Below, in pieces: positions 24,690 to 32,243 of a DNA stretch of 64,000 nt. Location of the stretch: the NCBI GenBank assembly GCA_049323895.1, contig JBMOKT010000008.1:124001-188000 (forward strand), given 5' to 3'. Position 1 is the first letter of the stretch. The number at the start of each line of letters is the position of its first letter. Under the pieces are notes generated by a model, which ran no database searches, had not been told where the DNA came from, and saw only the letters and a list, made by a program, of their open reading frames with translations. Source of the stretch: JBMOKT01 sp049323895. GTDB taxonomy: Bacteria; Bacillota; Peptococcia; Peptococcales; BICA1-8. A program made the position numbers and the translations under genes.

Positions 24690-24717
24690 ACAAATTTCAA
24701 AGTAATAGCATAAAATG
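24690..24717 (+). promoter_or_regulatory. Sigma-K-like promoter for the 218-residue gene
   Basis: AC, 17 bases, CATAAAATG, one base off CATANNNTA. The paralogous neighbour has the same arrangement. Confidence 0.5.
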
Positions 24718-24768
24718 TAGCGGTAGTCTATTCAACCTAATAAATAGATATGAAAGGAGGAGAAAAAT

Positions 24769-25425
24769 ATGACGAAAAAAACAAGACATGAACAGCAGAT
24801 TTCCCCTGGTCCATTCCCTGTAGATCCGGTGTTAGGGCTGCCGATATGCCCGCCGCCATCAGAAATTGATCTTATTAAAGTTACCAAAGTTTTTAATGAG
24901 TGCATCCATTCCCAGGTGGAAGAGGTCTTAGTTGAATGTTTTTTAGGCGGCTCGACCAGCAAGGCTGCATTTGCAGAGTGTGTTTCTGCAAATGCAAATA
25001 ATATTTCATGCATCAAGGTGGGTGGGGATATTGTAAGGATAGGATACGATTTAGAAGTATGCACAAAAGTACCATTAAATATTGGGGGATTCACAACCTC
25101 CTGTTCCACAAGCAGGATTACTAAAAATCTAAAAATAGACAGAGCCCATGAGCAGGGTTTAGATACAGAGTGTCAAGTTTTCCCCCAATGCCTTTTGTGT
25201 TTCATTTCCGGAAGGGATCCTTTTAACAATGTAACTGCCGTTACATGTTGCATAGGCATATTGGTTGTGTTGAAATTGACTGCGGAGGTACAGTTATTAG
25301 TACCAACCTACGGTTATCCAGCACCTCCTCCTGAGTGCAGGCAGCTGCTTGGTGAGTGCCCTACCGATTTTACACCCCACTGGCCGCCCTATCCGCAACA
25401 AAAAGCCTGGGCGGAAAAGGTATAA
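24769..25425 (+). CDS. Cys-rich spore-surface candidate, paralogue 2
   Basis: A 218-residue protein, tandem duplicate of the preceding gene: GPFPVDPVLGLPICPPP, EIDLIKVTKVFNECIHSQVE, CHxFPxC-like segment CQVFPQCLLCFISGRDP and PTYGYPAPPPECRQLLGEC. It lacks the GCKGCK tail of paralogue 1 and ends KAWAEKV. AAGGAGG precedes the ATG. Divergence is spread evenly, so the duplication is old, but Cys positions are retained, which argues for disulfide-linked structure. Probable spore outer-layer protein; function unproven. Confidence 0.7.
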   Translation: MTKKTRHEQQISPGPFPVDPVLGLPICPPPSEIDLIKVTKVFNECIHSQVEEVLVECFLGGSTSKAAFAECVSANANNISCIKVGGDIVRIGYDLEVCTKVPLNIGGFTTSCSTSRITKNLKIDRAHEQGLDTECQVFPQCLLCFISGRDPFNNVTAVTCCIGILVVLKLTAEVQLLVPTYGYPAPPPECRQLLGECPTDFTPHWPPYPQQKAWAEKV

Positions 25426-25476
25426 GAAGTTACCAGGAAAATAATAAAAACGCCATTAGGCGTATTAGGCATCTTC

Positions 25477-25534
25477 CAACTAATAACTAATTAAGGGGTT
25501 TGGTCATGCAAACCCCTTAATTAGTTATTAGTTG
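25477..25534. terminator. 25-bp perfect inverted repeat between convergent genes
   Basis: Arms CAACTAATAACTAATTAAGG plus GGTTT match exactly across an 8-base loop. It could terminate transcription from both sides, but it is unusually long and has only a short T tract after it on each strand. Confidence 0.55.
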
Positions 25535-25593
25535 TATTATAAAAATACCCTTTGGATTAAAATTTAATTATCTTCATCAAGAAGTAAGATGAA

Positions 25594-26460
25594 TTAGTGG
25601 TTTATTTGTTTAAGCAAATGATCAACTATCTTATTAAAATGTTGATTATCCTTATAGATATTAGTTAATTCCATTAACCCTTTAATTCCATACTGATAAA
25701 ATAACCCTTGTAAATTTTTATCAAATTCCTGTTGTATATTTGTAAGAGTTATTCTTTGAGTTAAAGTTGCATGATATACTCTGACACCAACATAGCATTG
25801 GGGAACCCAATTATTTTTTAATCCTATATAATACCTATAACCTAGTAAAAGACTATCATCTTCATATCCTTGTTGACCTCTTATAAATCTAGTATCATAA
25901 CCACCTACTTTTTTTAAGACTTCCGACCTATGCATCACAGGATGGACAAATCCTTCTATTAACTTATCTGTAGTTAGACCTTTTAACAAACTATGCATTT
26001 TTGCTGAATTACCAAAAGGTATTTCACTTATAATTTTCGTTTCTTTATCTTCCGGGTGCAATTCTCCTCTTGATGTTAAAATCCCAGGGCAGATTAAAGG
26101 TTCAACTGAATTTTTTTCCAAAAAGTTAACTAAAGCTTCTACCCAACCTTGCGGGAAAAACATATCTACATGAATTTCGGAAATATACTTGATGTCGGTG
26201 AGGTAATTCCATATGTACTCAAAGCATGCCATTCTGCCCTGGGCAATACCTATATTTTTACCTTCACCAATAATATGAAATCTTAATGCATAGTTTTTAA
26301 AATATTTATTTAACTCTTCATTAGATAGTTTTCCTTGATTATAAACAACAACATCGGAATCTTGACTTGAATCAGCCAAACTTTTAAGACATATATCTGC
26401 CAAGGCTAAGTCTGCTTCATTTCTAATAAAAAATGGAATTGTATGTGCTACACCCCCCAT
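25594..26460 (-). CDS. Family 2-like glycosyltransferase
   Basis: A 288-residue GT-A-type protein. The N-terminus (TIPFFIRNEADLALADICLKSL) and NIGIAQGRMACFEYI resemble the nucleotide-sugar site of GT2 enzymes, but the usual DxD appears as EIHVDMFFPQGW with a single Asp. FVHPVMHRSEVLKKVGGYD and QQGYEDDSLLLGYR match the acceptor and catalytic ED region. No membrane helix. It follows the methyltransferase gene by 14 bases in the same direction and likely acts in the same modification pathway of spore-surface glycans. Confidence 0.8.
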   Translation of the reverse strand: MGGVAHTIPFFIRNEADLALADICLKSLADSSQDSDVVVYNQGKLSNEELNKYFKNYALRFHIIGEGKNIGIAQGRMACFEYIWNYLTDIKYISEIHVDMFFPQGWVEALVNFLEKNSVEPLICPGILTSRGELHPEDKETKIISEIPFGNSAKMHSLLKGLTTDKLIEGFVHPVMHRSEVLKKVGGYDTRFIRGQQGYEDDSLLLGYRYYIGLKNNWVPQCYVGVRVYHATLTQRITLTNIQQEFDKNLQGLFYQYGIKGLMELTNIYKDNQHFNKIVDHLLKQINH

Positions 26461-26474
26461 TTCCCTTCTCCCTC

Positions 26475-27203
26475 CTAAAATCGCTTCAGCACAGATACTA
26501 TAAGATAACCTGGGAACAACTTTTGTTCCTCTGTAGATAGTCTTTGGTAAAAACTTTTCATTTCGTATTGTAAATATTGTCCTCCAGGGACGAAAACAAG
26601 AAAATCTAAACCATTAATAAAACCAATACTGTATTCCCGAAGTACTTTTAGCCCAGCTTTCTCAGCCGCCGGAATTAATGAAGAAAGCGGATTTTCAATA
26701 CCATAAGGCCACTTTCCAGTTTCCTCGGCAATATATTTTCCTATGCGGTAAGGTAAACACCTTGCATTAGGATTTAGACTTATAACCAATCCATCTTTTC
26801 TTGTAACCCTTTTCATTTCCTCTAGCGACTTCACCTGTTCTGAAAAATTAAAATGTTCCAATACACCTGCATTCCAAGTAATATCTGCCGTTTCATCATC
26901 AAACGGCATCTTCATAATATCTGCAAGAACAAACTGCCCTTTTTCATTTATCTTTGAAAATAAATCCTTAGCATTGATTAAAGCCTTTTCCGAATAATCA
27001 ACTAATATCACTGAAGCACCTTCACTAGCCATTCGCAGTGAAATACGTCCAGTACCTGAGCCAGCTTCAATAATTGTTTTTTCTTTAAACCCCTGTGTCT
27101 CATTTACGAGACAGTTAAATATTTCCTCCGATAAATCATCCCAAGTAATTTCAATACCTTTTGCCCAAATATCATCCCATATTTTTTTTTGAGTACTCAT
27201 CAT
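26475..27203 (-). CDS. SAM-dependent methyltransferase
   Basis: A 242-residue class I methyltransferase. Motif I is IIEAGSGTGRISLRMA, with the acidic motif II in VILVDYSEKAL, and FVLADIMKMPFDDETADI with WNAGVLEHF as motifs III-IV. The C-terminal half is typical of O- or N-methyltransferases acting on small molecules or sugars. GGAGAG precedes two consecutive ATG codons, and either could start. It pairs with the glycosyltransferase downstream, suggesting methylation of a surface sugar. Confidence 0.88.
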   Translation of the reverse strand: MMSTQKKIWDDIWAKGIEITWDDLSEEIFNCLVNETQGFKEKTIIEAGSGTGRISLRMASEGASVILVDYSEKALINAKDLFSKINEKGQFVLADIMKMPFDDETADITWNAGVLEHFNFSEQVKSLEEMKRVTRKDGLVISLNPNARCLPYRIGKYIAEETGKWPYGIENPLSSLIPAAEKAGLKVLREYSIGFINGLDFLVFVPGGQYLQYEMKSFYQRLSTEEQKLFPGYLIVSVLKRF

Positions 27204-27279
27204 TTCTCTCTCCTATTCTTAATAATCTGGCTTATAATTTGAATATAATTTATTATATGTTTGTTAATAAAATATGGGA

Positions 27280-27374
27280 TTAGAAAACACGGCTTGCGCC
27301 GAGCCTTTGGCGACTGCTGAAGCCGATGTTGCACTTGTATACTTATTACCATGTAAAAGTTTTCTTACAAGTAT
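27280..27374 (+). ncRNA. 95-nt structured repeat, copy A
   Basis: Begins TTAGAAAACACGGCTTGCGC. CGGCTT pairs with AAGCCG around an inner CGCC/GGCG stem, and a terminal stem pairs ACTTGTA with TACAAGT. The other copies have ACTTATA/TATAAGT and ACTTAT/ATAAGT in that place, a compensatory change. It lies between the CAP-domain gene and the methyltransferase gene. The strand of transcription is not known. Confidence 0.5.
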
Positions 27375-27375
27375 A

Positions 27376-27412
27376 AAAAAAAGCCAGAGAGCAATGAATG
27401 CTCCCCGACCTT
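27376..27412 (-). terminator. Putative terminator after the CAP-domain gene
   Basis: On the minus strand GAGCA-TTCAT-TGCTC lies a few bases before eight T residues. The stem is short. Confidence 0.45.
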
Positions 27413-27420
27413 TTAATATT

Positions 27421-28179
27421 TTATCTGGCAACAAATAATTCTGTTACATACATAGTTGAGCCTTTATATGCAATTCCGATACCTACATGGGTATAACCGC
27501 TGTTTAATAAAGTAGCTTTATGAACACTGCTGTTCATAAACCCTTGGTGGGCGCTGGTCACACTGGAGGTTTTGCCTAAATTCTCTCCGGCATATTTAAA
27601 TTGAACACCGCCGTTTTTTAACATGTCGCTTACTTTTCCATATGTTGGTGATTCATGGGCAAAATAGTTATTTTGTATCATATCATTGGTTTTTACCCTT
27701 GCCCATTTGGTAAGCTCTGCATCAAAAATAAGCGGCTTCAAGCCACGAGCTACTCTCTCCTGATTAATCAGTTCTGCCAATTGTTTTTCTTGGGCAGTCA
27801 TTCCACCATCACCTTGCGGTACCGGTTGAGGCTGCGGAGCAGGTGTCGGTGCTGGCGCTGGAGTTGGTGCCGGAGCCGGTGCCGGTTGAGTTATACCACT
27901 ATTATATCTATTGTAATAATAGTAAGGATTAGACCAATAATTAATTTTAGTTGTCGGTGCTGGCGCAGGTGCCGGTTCAGGTTGAGGCGTTGGAGCAGGT
28001 GTCGGCTCAGGAGCAGGTGTCGGCTCAGGAGCAGGTGTCGGTGCCGCATAATATTTACTATACCATTCGGGACTCAACCACTGATAAGTTGCGGCTTCAG
28101 CAGAGCCTGTACCAATTCCTGCTACCATAAAACCTAATAATAAACCAATAACTATTAACCCTTTTGTCAACTTCTTCAT
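27421..28179 (-). CDS. CAP/SCP-domain protein with Pro/Ala-rich linker
   Basis: The ATG at 28179 follows GGGAGGG; 252 residues. A signal peptide (KKLTKGLIVIGLLLGFMVAG, cleaved near AEAA) is followed by YQWLSPEWYSKYYA, two Pro/Ala/Glu-rich linkers (PEPTPAPEPTPAP; APAPTPAPAPTPAP) around an NPYYYYNRYN segment, and a C-terminal CAP domain (about 130-252): LAELINQERVARGLKPL, YFAHESPTYGK, AGENLG, SSVHKATLLNSGYTHVGIG. The His, Glu and His of the CAP cavity are present. This is the YkwD/SafA-neighbour type common in spore formers. It is probably a secreted or cortex-side protein of unknown biochemical role. Confidence 0.9.
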   Translation of the reverse strand: MKKLTKGLIVIGLLLGFMVAGIGTGSAEAATYQWLSPEWYSKYYAAPTPAPEPTPAPEPTPAPTPQPEPAPAPAPTTKINYWSNPYYYYNRYNSGITQPAPAPAPTPAPAPTPAPQPQPVPQGDGGMTAQEKQLAELINQERVARGLKPLIFDAELTKWARVKTNDMIQNNYFAHESPTYGKVSDMLKNGGVQFKYAGENLGKTSSVTSAHQGFMNSSVHKATLLNSGYTHVGIGIAYKGSTMYVTELFVAR

Positions 28180-28398
28180 AACTGTCCCTCCCATGATGTT
28201 TTTAATCTTTATATAACCAAGAAGAAAACTTGACCGATGGGTCAAGTTGTTTCTTTTGACTGTTACTAAATAATATAATATGTTCAGTTTTTTCACAAAC
28301 TTCACTATCCACCGCTATTAGACCTAATCAATAATGACCGGTCTCTTGCTCCGCTAAAATAATTTATATTTAAAATAACTACAATGTTCCTCTTTTTG

Positions 28399-29901
28399 TT
28401 ATTTCCTTCTCAAAAATGGAAATGGTGGTGTTGACTGCTTTTTTAGCTGTTCTTCCATATCAGATTGGATTTTTAGAAGAGATACTATTTCTCTTTCTCT
28501 TTCTGCAAGCTTTGACCTTATTGTATTATTTATCTTCTCTACTGCCGCCAGGCTTCTTTTTAATTTGTCAATTTCCTGCTCTGCCTCGGAACTAATAATA
28601 TTCGCCCTATCTCTTTTTATAGCTTCTTCTTCACCTTTTTTAAGAAGACTTCCTTTTAATTCTTCATTTACCATCTGTAAATGGGCATTTTTTTCCTGCA
28701 GCTTAGTTATTAGGTCTTCTTTTCCTGACAGTTGATTATTTAGCTCCTTTATTATCTGCTCCTGACTTTCTATTTTTGCCCTTAAGGTCTCCATTAACTC
28801 CAGGCTGTCATTTTCGAAAATCATTTTTCGAAAATTTCCATTTATTTTTTTTAGTCTTTTGTTTATAGTTATTTCTTCATTCTTTGTAACAGGCTCAATG
28901 GGTGAAGGGGAGTTTTCCATCAACATAAATAGAGCAGTACTTCCCTTTTCCAGGAGAGATAAATTAATTTCTTGTTTAGAGTCCAGATTAATTGTTAGGT
29001 TTAATTCTTTTTTTATTTTTTCTACACTATTTATCTCCAGTTTTTCTCCCCCAGAAGGAAGAAAACAGCAAAATATCTCTTCCTTTTGCTGCCAAAAAAT
29101 TTTCCTTTGATCATCTTCGATTATTAAAAGGGGTGCTAAACATGAGTCTTCCCCCGTAGTAATCAGCTGTTTTTTGCTCCATCCAAATCGTTGCCAAAAC
29201 CCTCGGGTGCAGAACCTTTGACAATAATAAATAGAAAACTTGAAATTAGTGCAGTTTAACCAAACCAGATGGAAATCACCCTTTTTGTCTATCACCAGGG
29301 ATGGATTTAGGTTAATGCCTTGTGAACTAAGTATGGGCTGTTTTTCATACCAGATGTTTTCCTTTCTTATCCGATAGACCAAATGGTAATGACCATCATT
29401 ATATGTTTGATAAACGATATAAATTAAATTTTGAAAAACCCCTATAGAAATCTGACCTTGGCTAAATCCATGTCCATCATCAATAACTTCGGGCATACTC
29501 CAGCCTGCGGCATTTTTTTGACAAAAATAAATCTTCCAGAACTTTTGCAAAGGATTTTCCGTAAGTACAAAAATATTTATGCTTTTATCATTATCCAAAA
29601 TTATTTTAAAACAGGTTTTCTTTTCATCGGGATTCCCTGTTTGAATAGTCTTGCTTTCTATAGTATCCTGCACCCAGCGGCAGTATTTAATTTCTTCCCA
29701 GCCAGTTTTGAAAATTAAATGGATTTCCTTTCCATCAATTGCAAAGGCAAAATTTCCACTGTAGTTATCTGCCAGCTGCTGCCAAGATGTCCGGAGAGTC
29801 TTTCCCAGCAGTTTTCCCTTTTCCAGCTTTAAAGACCATACTTCTCCGCCTTTTTTTATTTCTACATAATTATATCCAAAAATATCATAAGTATTGTCCA
29901 T
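28399..29901 (-). CDS. Beta-propeller-like protein with C-terminal coiled coil
   Basis: A 500-residue protein without signal peptide. Residues 1-290 contain repeating beta-strand segments with internal pattern (FAFAIDGKEIHLIF; IYIVYQTYNDGHYHLVYRI; PSLVIDKKGDFHLVWLN; APLLIIEDDQRKIFW), as in sialidase-like propellers. From about 365 to 485 it is predicted coiled coil (LRAKIESQEQIIKELNNQL; KLQEKNAHLQMVNEELKG; LKRSLAAVEKINNTIRSKL). Such a rod-plus-head design suits a scaffold of the spore outer layers. No enzyme motif is seen. It is separate from its neighbours, with repeats upstream. Confidence 0.65.
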   Translation of the reverse strand: MDNTYDIFGYNYVEIKKGGEVWSLKLEKGKLLGKTLRTSWQQLADNYSGNFAFAIDGKEIHLIFKTGWEEIKYCRWVQDTIESKTIQTGNPDEKKTCFKIILDNDKSINIFVLTENPLQKFWKIYFCQKNAAGWSMPEVIDDGHGFSQGQISIGVFQNLIYIVYQTYNDGHYHLVYRIRKENIWYEKQPILSSQGINLNPSLVIDKKGDFHLVWLNCTNFKFSIYYCQRFCTRGFWQRFGWSKKQLITTGEDSCLAPLLIIEDDQRKIFWQQKEEIFCCFLPSGGEKLEINSVEKIKKELNLTINLDSKQEINLSLLEKGSTALFMLMENSPSPIEPVTKNEEITINKRLKKINGNFRKMIFENDSLELMETLRAKIESQEQIIKELNNQLSGKEDLITKLQEKNAHLQMVNEELKGSLLKKGEEEAIKRDRANIISSEAEQEIDKLKRSLAAVEKINNTIRSKLAEREREIVSLLKIQSDMEEQLKKQSTPPFPFLRRK

Positions 29902-30017
29902 CTGCTCACCACCACAAAATTTCTTCTTAGTATATTTATTCAGGAAAGGGGTTGATTATGAGGATTACTTAATGACTGGCGTCATTGGAGGTAAAGGTAA
30001 GCTCCAGAGTAATGCTG

Positions 30018-30143
30018 CATGACAGGTAGAGGTAAAGGTAAAGATAAAGTATTCCGCTTCGCTAGATTATTACTTAACATTAAAGATTACGCTAACGCTA
30101 GATTAAATACGTCTCTTAGGTTTAAATGTAGGGAATGACCCCT
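30018..30143. repeat. Dispersed TCTAGCG repeat, copy 4 (long form)
   Basis: CATGACAGGTAGAGGTAAAG, then GCTTCGCTAGATTATTACTT, CGCTAACGCTAGATTAAATA and a tail TCTCTTAGGTTTAAATGTAG with GGAATGACC. This longer tail is shared with copy 5 at 51973 and, inverted, partly with copies 6 and 7. It occupies most of the 29902-30200 gap. Confidence 0.8.
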
Positions 30144-30164
30144 GTACACTATATATAGAAGAAA

Positions 30165-30193
30165 ACAGTAAATTGGTTTCACCAATTTACTGT
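30165..30193 (-). terminator. Terminator after the 103-residue gene
   Basis: 13-bp perfect stem ACAGTAAATTGGT with a 3-base loop, then TTTTC on the minus strand. Confidence 0.8.
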
Positions 30194-30200
30194 GCAAAAA

Positions 30201-30512
30201 TTACTGATGATCTTCTTCAATATCAACGGGTTCTTCTTCATAATCATCATCATGTTTTATGTTGGACCCCGGGTTATGAACCTTTGGTCTGGCATAAGGT
30301 CTTGGCGGTCCGCTTAACTTGCTGACCAGCATCTCTGTACCTTTGGCAGCAACTTCCAGACTGGGGGCAAACTTTTCCACTGAAACTAATAACTGTTCAA
30401 AACTATCCACAAACATTCTTACATTATTTGTAAAACCTTTTAAGCTTGAAACTGTTCTTATGAGGGGTTTGGTTCTGGTCAAGTCATTAAAATCCCCTTG
30501 ATAGTTTGGCAT
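30201..30512 (-). CDS. Small hypothetical protein, paralogue of the 190-residue protein at 51292
   Basis: 103 residues. The central helix LKGFTNNVRMFVDSFEQLL, followed by VEKFAPSLEVAAKG, aligns with GVCNHVRSFANDVDNLLNS and IEALAPILDSVLAG of the protein at 51292. The tail is Pro/Arg-rich then acidic (PRPYARPKVHNPG; DDDYEEEPVDIEEDH). GGAGAGAGG precedes the ATG. No enzyme motif or membrane segment is seen. Both paralogues lie in the spore island next to microprotein genes; a coat or morphogenetic adaptor role is a guess. Confidence 0.6.
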   Translation of the reverse strand: MPNYQGDFNDLTRTKPLIRTVSSLKGFTNNVRMFVDSFEQLLVSVEKFAPSLEVAAKGTEMLVSKLSGPPRPYARPKVHNPGSNIKHDDDYEEEPVDIEEDHQ

Positions 30513-30619
30513 TTATTCCTCTCTCCTTTCAAAAAATCAACATTAAAACCCTGGCTTATTTGCTCAGAGAATGAAAGATGCAGCTTCTTTGCCGATATTT
30601 TTAACTCAATAAGATTAAA

Positions 30620-30651
30620 GGTAAAGCTAAGCAAACTTACTTAGCTTTACC
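30620..30651. terminator. Terminator after the membrane microprotein gene
   Basis: 12-bp perfect stem GGTAAAGCTAAG with an 8-base loop, downstream of the minus-strand microprotein. The plus side is followed by CTTTTC. A related GGTAAAG hairpin follows the paralogous genes at 53946. Confidence 0.7.
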
Positions 30652-30672
30652 CTTTTCTTAAGCAGGGTTTTG

Positions 30673-30822
30673 TTACACACCGTAACCGTAACCAAACCCA
30701 AAGAGCCATCTTAAGAGCCACATAATTATGATAATCATAAGAAGGGTTTCAAAGAAAGCCTGATTAAAGAAAACATTTCCACAGCCTCCAAATAACCCAT
30801 AGCCAGCAGTTTTTTCAGCCAC
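30673..30822 (-). CDS. 49-residue membrane microprotein, family copy 1
   Basis: GTG start at 30822 behind GGGAGG. MAEKTAGYGLFGGCGNVFF leads into the membrane helix ETLLMIIIIMWLLRWLFGF and a GYGYGV end. The helix is identical, residue for residue, in the genes at 53616 and 53800, although these are 23 kb away and on the other strand. A perfect sigma-K-type -10 box lies upstream and a hairpin downstream, so it is a real transcription unit. It is expected to insert as a single-pass protein in a spore membrane or lipid-associated coat layer. Confidence 0.8.
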   Translation of the reverse strand: MAEKTAGYGLFGGCGNVFFNQAFFETLLMIIIIMWLLRWLFGFGYGYGV

Positions 30823-30864
30823 AATTATTCCTCCTTCCCTTAGGATTTTATTATCCTTCATTAA

Positions 30865-30892
30865 TATCATATGTCTTAACCCCTAATTGTGT
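30865..30892 (-). promoter_or_regulatory. Sigma-K-like promoter for microprotein copy 1
   Basis: On the minus strand AC, 17 bases, then CATATGATA, a perfect match to the CATANNNTA box. It is 43 bases upstream of the start codon. Confidence 0.7.
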
Positions 30893-30996
30893 TTCTTTAC
30901 AAAAAACCGGTGATTTTTTTTATTATTTGTCTCCCTTGACAATTCTCAGGAATATCCTATTAATAAATATACGCCAAATACTTAAGGAGGAATAAA

Positions 30997-31509
30997 ATGC
31001 CAGACATCATAACCCTAGGTGGATACACCATAAACTTTCTAGGCGCTGCAGCGGAAAATAATTTGCAGACCTGGACATACTCCGTGATAAAAACCGGTGA
31101 TCCTCTACCGGAAGTATGCAGTATTATCCTGGAACTGTGTTATAATCCTCTCCATAACATTCATACATCTTTTGGACCGGGAAGCATCACAGTGGGTCAG
31201 GGAACCCCCTGTCTCCCTTATACAGGCCGGTCGATTAAATGGGAAGGGCTAAATAATAAGATTGTAGACGGAGTTTATTCTTTTACACTAAAGGGAAGTT
31301 TCAAAGAAGAAATAAGACAAATAGCAGTAAATACAGGTCTCTATTGTCTCAGGGGTTATATAACCGGTCCCGGTTGTATAGACAAAACAAAAGAACCTAA
31401 CGGCAGAAACTTTGATTATTACACTAAGAATAAACTAGACAGTAGTGTAGCTGCTATGATTGATAACCTGCCTATTGTAAATGGGTCAAGAGGAATAAAA
31501 GTTTTCTGA
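30997..31509 (+). CDS. Spore-surface structural candidate, RG-x-x-F tail family, member 1
   Basis: 170 residues with AAGGAGG before the ATG. The N-terminal 115 residues form one beta-rich domain: ITLGGYTINFLGA, NLQTWTYSVIKTGDP, GQGTPCLPYTG, IKWEGLNNK and VDGVYSFTLKGSF. A variable linker (about 128-160) follows, and the protein ends SRGIKVF. The same domain and end are found in the products at 31604 and 49261. No signal peptide is present. Lying next to glycosyltransferases, the linker is a possible glycosylation site. Not assigned to a known family. Confidence 0.75.
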   Translation: MPDIITLGGYTINFLGAAAENNLQTWTYSVIKTGDPLPEVCSIILELCYNPLHNIHTSFGPGSITVGQGTPCLPYTGRSIKWEGLNNKIVDGVYSFTLKGSFKEEIRQIAVNTGLYCLRGYITGPGCIDKTKEPNGRNFDYYTKNKLDSSVAAMIDNLPIVNGSRGIKVF

Positions 31510-31603
31510 AAAATTTATCTTTGTCTGCAGTTGTCTCAAGTTAAGAAGATTAGGAATATCTTATTATTGAAGATATCTTCATAAAACTAGAAGGAGGGAT
31601 TTT

Positions 31604-32131
31604 ATGCCCAGTTCCGTAACCCTAAATGGTTATACAATCACCTTTATTAGTGCCGTATGTAATTCACAAACCAATACCCAAACCTGGACCTATACCGTAC
31701 AGCGAACCGGTACACCCCAGGGTGCTATCAGCTTTTGGGCCATTGGCATGGAACATCAGCCGCCTTTTAACATCATAGCTACTAATCCACAAGCAGAATT
31801 TACTGACCCTGTTTGCTTGGATACCCCACCCCCCGACCGGGACGTGGTTAAATGGAATATTCAAAACGGAGACAACTTTCAGTCGGGGACATTTTCCTTT
31901 ACTGTCCAAGGATGCTTTGGACAGCAAGACAGAGATGTCGCCTTACATGCCGGGGGCAACTGCTTTTTTGGTCAAATAACAGGACCCAGCTGTCAACCAT
32001 TAACTACAACAACAACTACTACAACTACAACAACTACTACAACTACCAGAACAACTTCTACTACTACAACATCAACTACTTCTACAACAACAACCACCAC
32101 AGGTCCAACCAGAGGAATAAAGATATTCTGA
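31604..32131 (+). CDS. Spore-surface structural candidate, Thr-rich, RG-x-x-F tail family, member 2
   Basis: 175 residues, GGAGGG before the ATG. Domain as in member 1: VTLNGYTITFISAV, NTQTWTYTVQRTGTP, VVKWNIQNGD, SGTFSFTVQGCFG and GNCFFGQITGPSC. The linker (about 134-168) is nearly all Thr with a few Ser and Arg, encoded by ACA/ACT runs, and the end is TRGIKIF. The Thr tract is an obvious mucin-like O-glycosylation target, and a glycosyltransferase gene follows 112 bases downstream. The length of the triplet tract is likely to vary between strains. Confidence 0.78.
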   Translation: MPSSVTLNGYTITFISAVCNSQTNTQTWTYTVQRTGTPQGAISFWAIGMEHQPPFNIIATNPQAEFTDPVCLDTPPPDRDVVKWNIQNGDNFQSGTFSFTVQGCFGQQDRDVALHAGGNCFFGQITGPSCQPLTTTTTTTTTTTTTTTRTTSTTTTSTTSTTTTTTGPTRGIKIF

Positions 32132-32145
32132 GCATTAAAACTAAT

Positions 32146-32175
32146 AATAGCTGTTGGCGAGAGTCAACAGCTATT
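32146..32175 (+). terminator. Terminator after the Thr-rich gene
   Basis: 11-bp stem AATAGCTGTTG with an 8-base loop, then TCTTT. Confidence 0.75.
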
Positions 32176-32243
32176 TCTTTGATATATCTTTGTGCTAAAA
32201 AAAATATATATTTAATAAAGCATATTATTAGGAGGTAAAAAAA

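Noticed and set aside
25477..25534. Attachment site or IS end
   Set aside because: No recombinase, transposase or second copy of the arm is seen in the window.
27280..27374. Cyclic-di-GMP or other known riboswitch
   Set aside because: I could not find the conserved cores of GEMM-I, c-di-GMP-II, SAM, FMN, cobalamin or T-box elements in the repeat.
27655..28137. 160-residue plus-strand ORF opposite the CAP-domain gene
   Set aside because: It is an antisense shadow of the Pro/Ala repeat region, rich in Arg/Cys/Trp as expected from complementing CCx/GCx codons.
31990..32110. Diversity-generating or frameshift-prone coding tract
   Set aside because: No reverse transcriptase or template repeat is in the window; the triplet tract is explained by poly-Thr coding.
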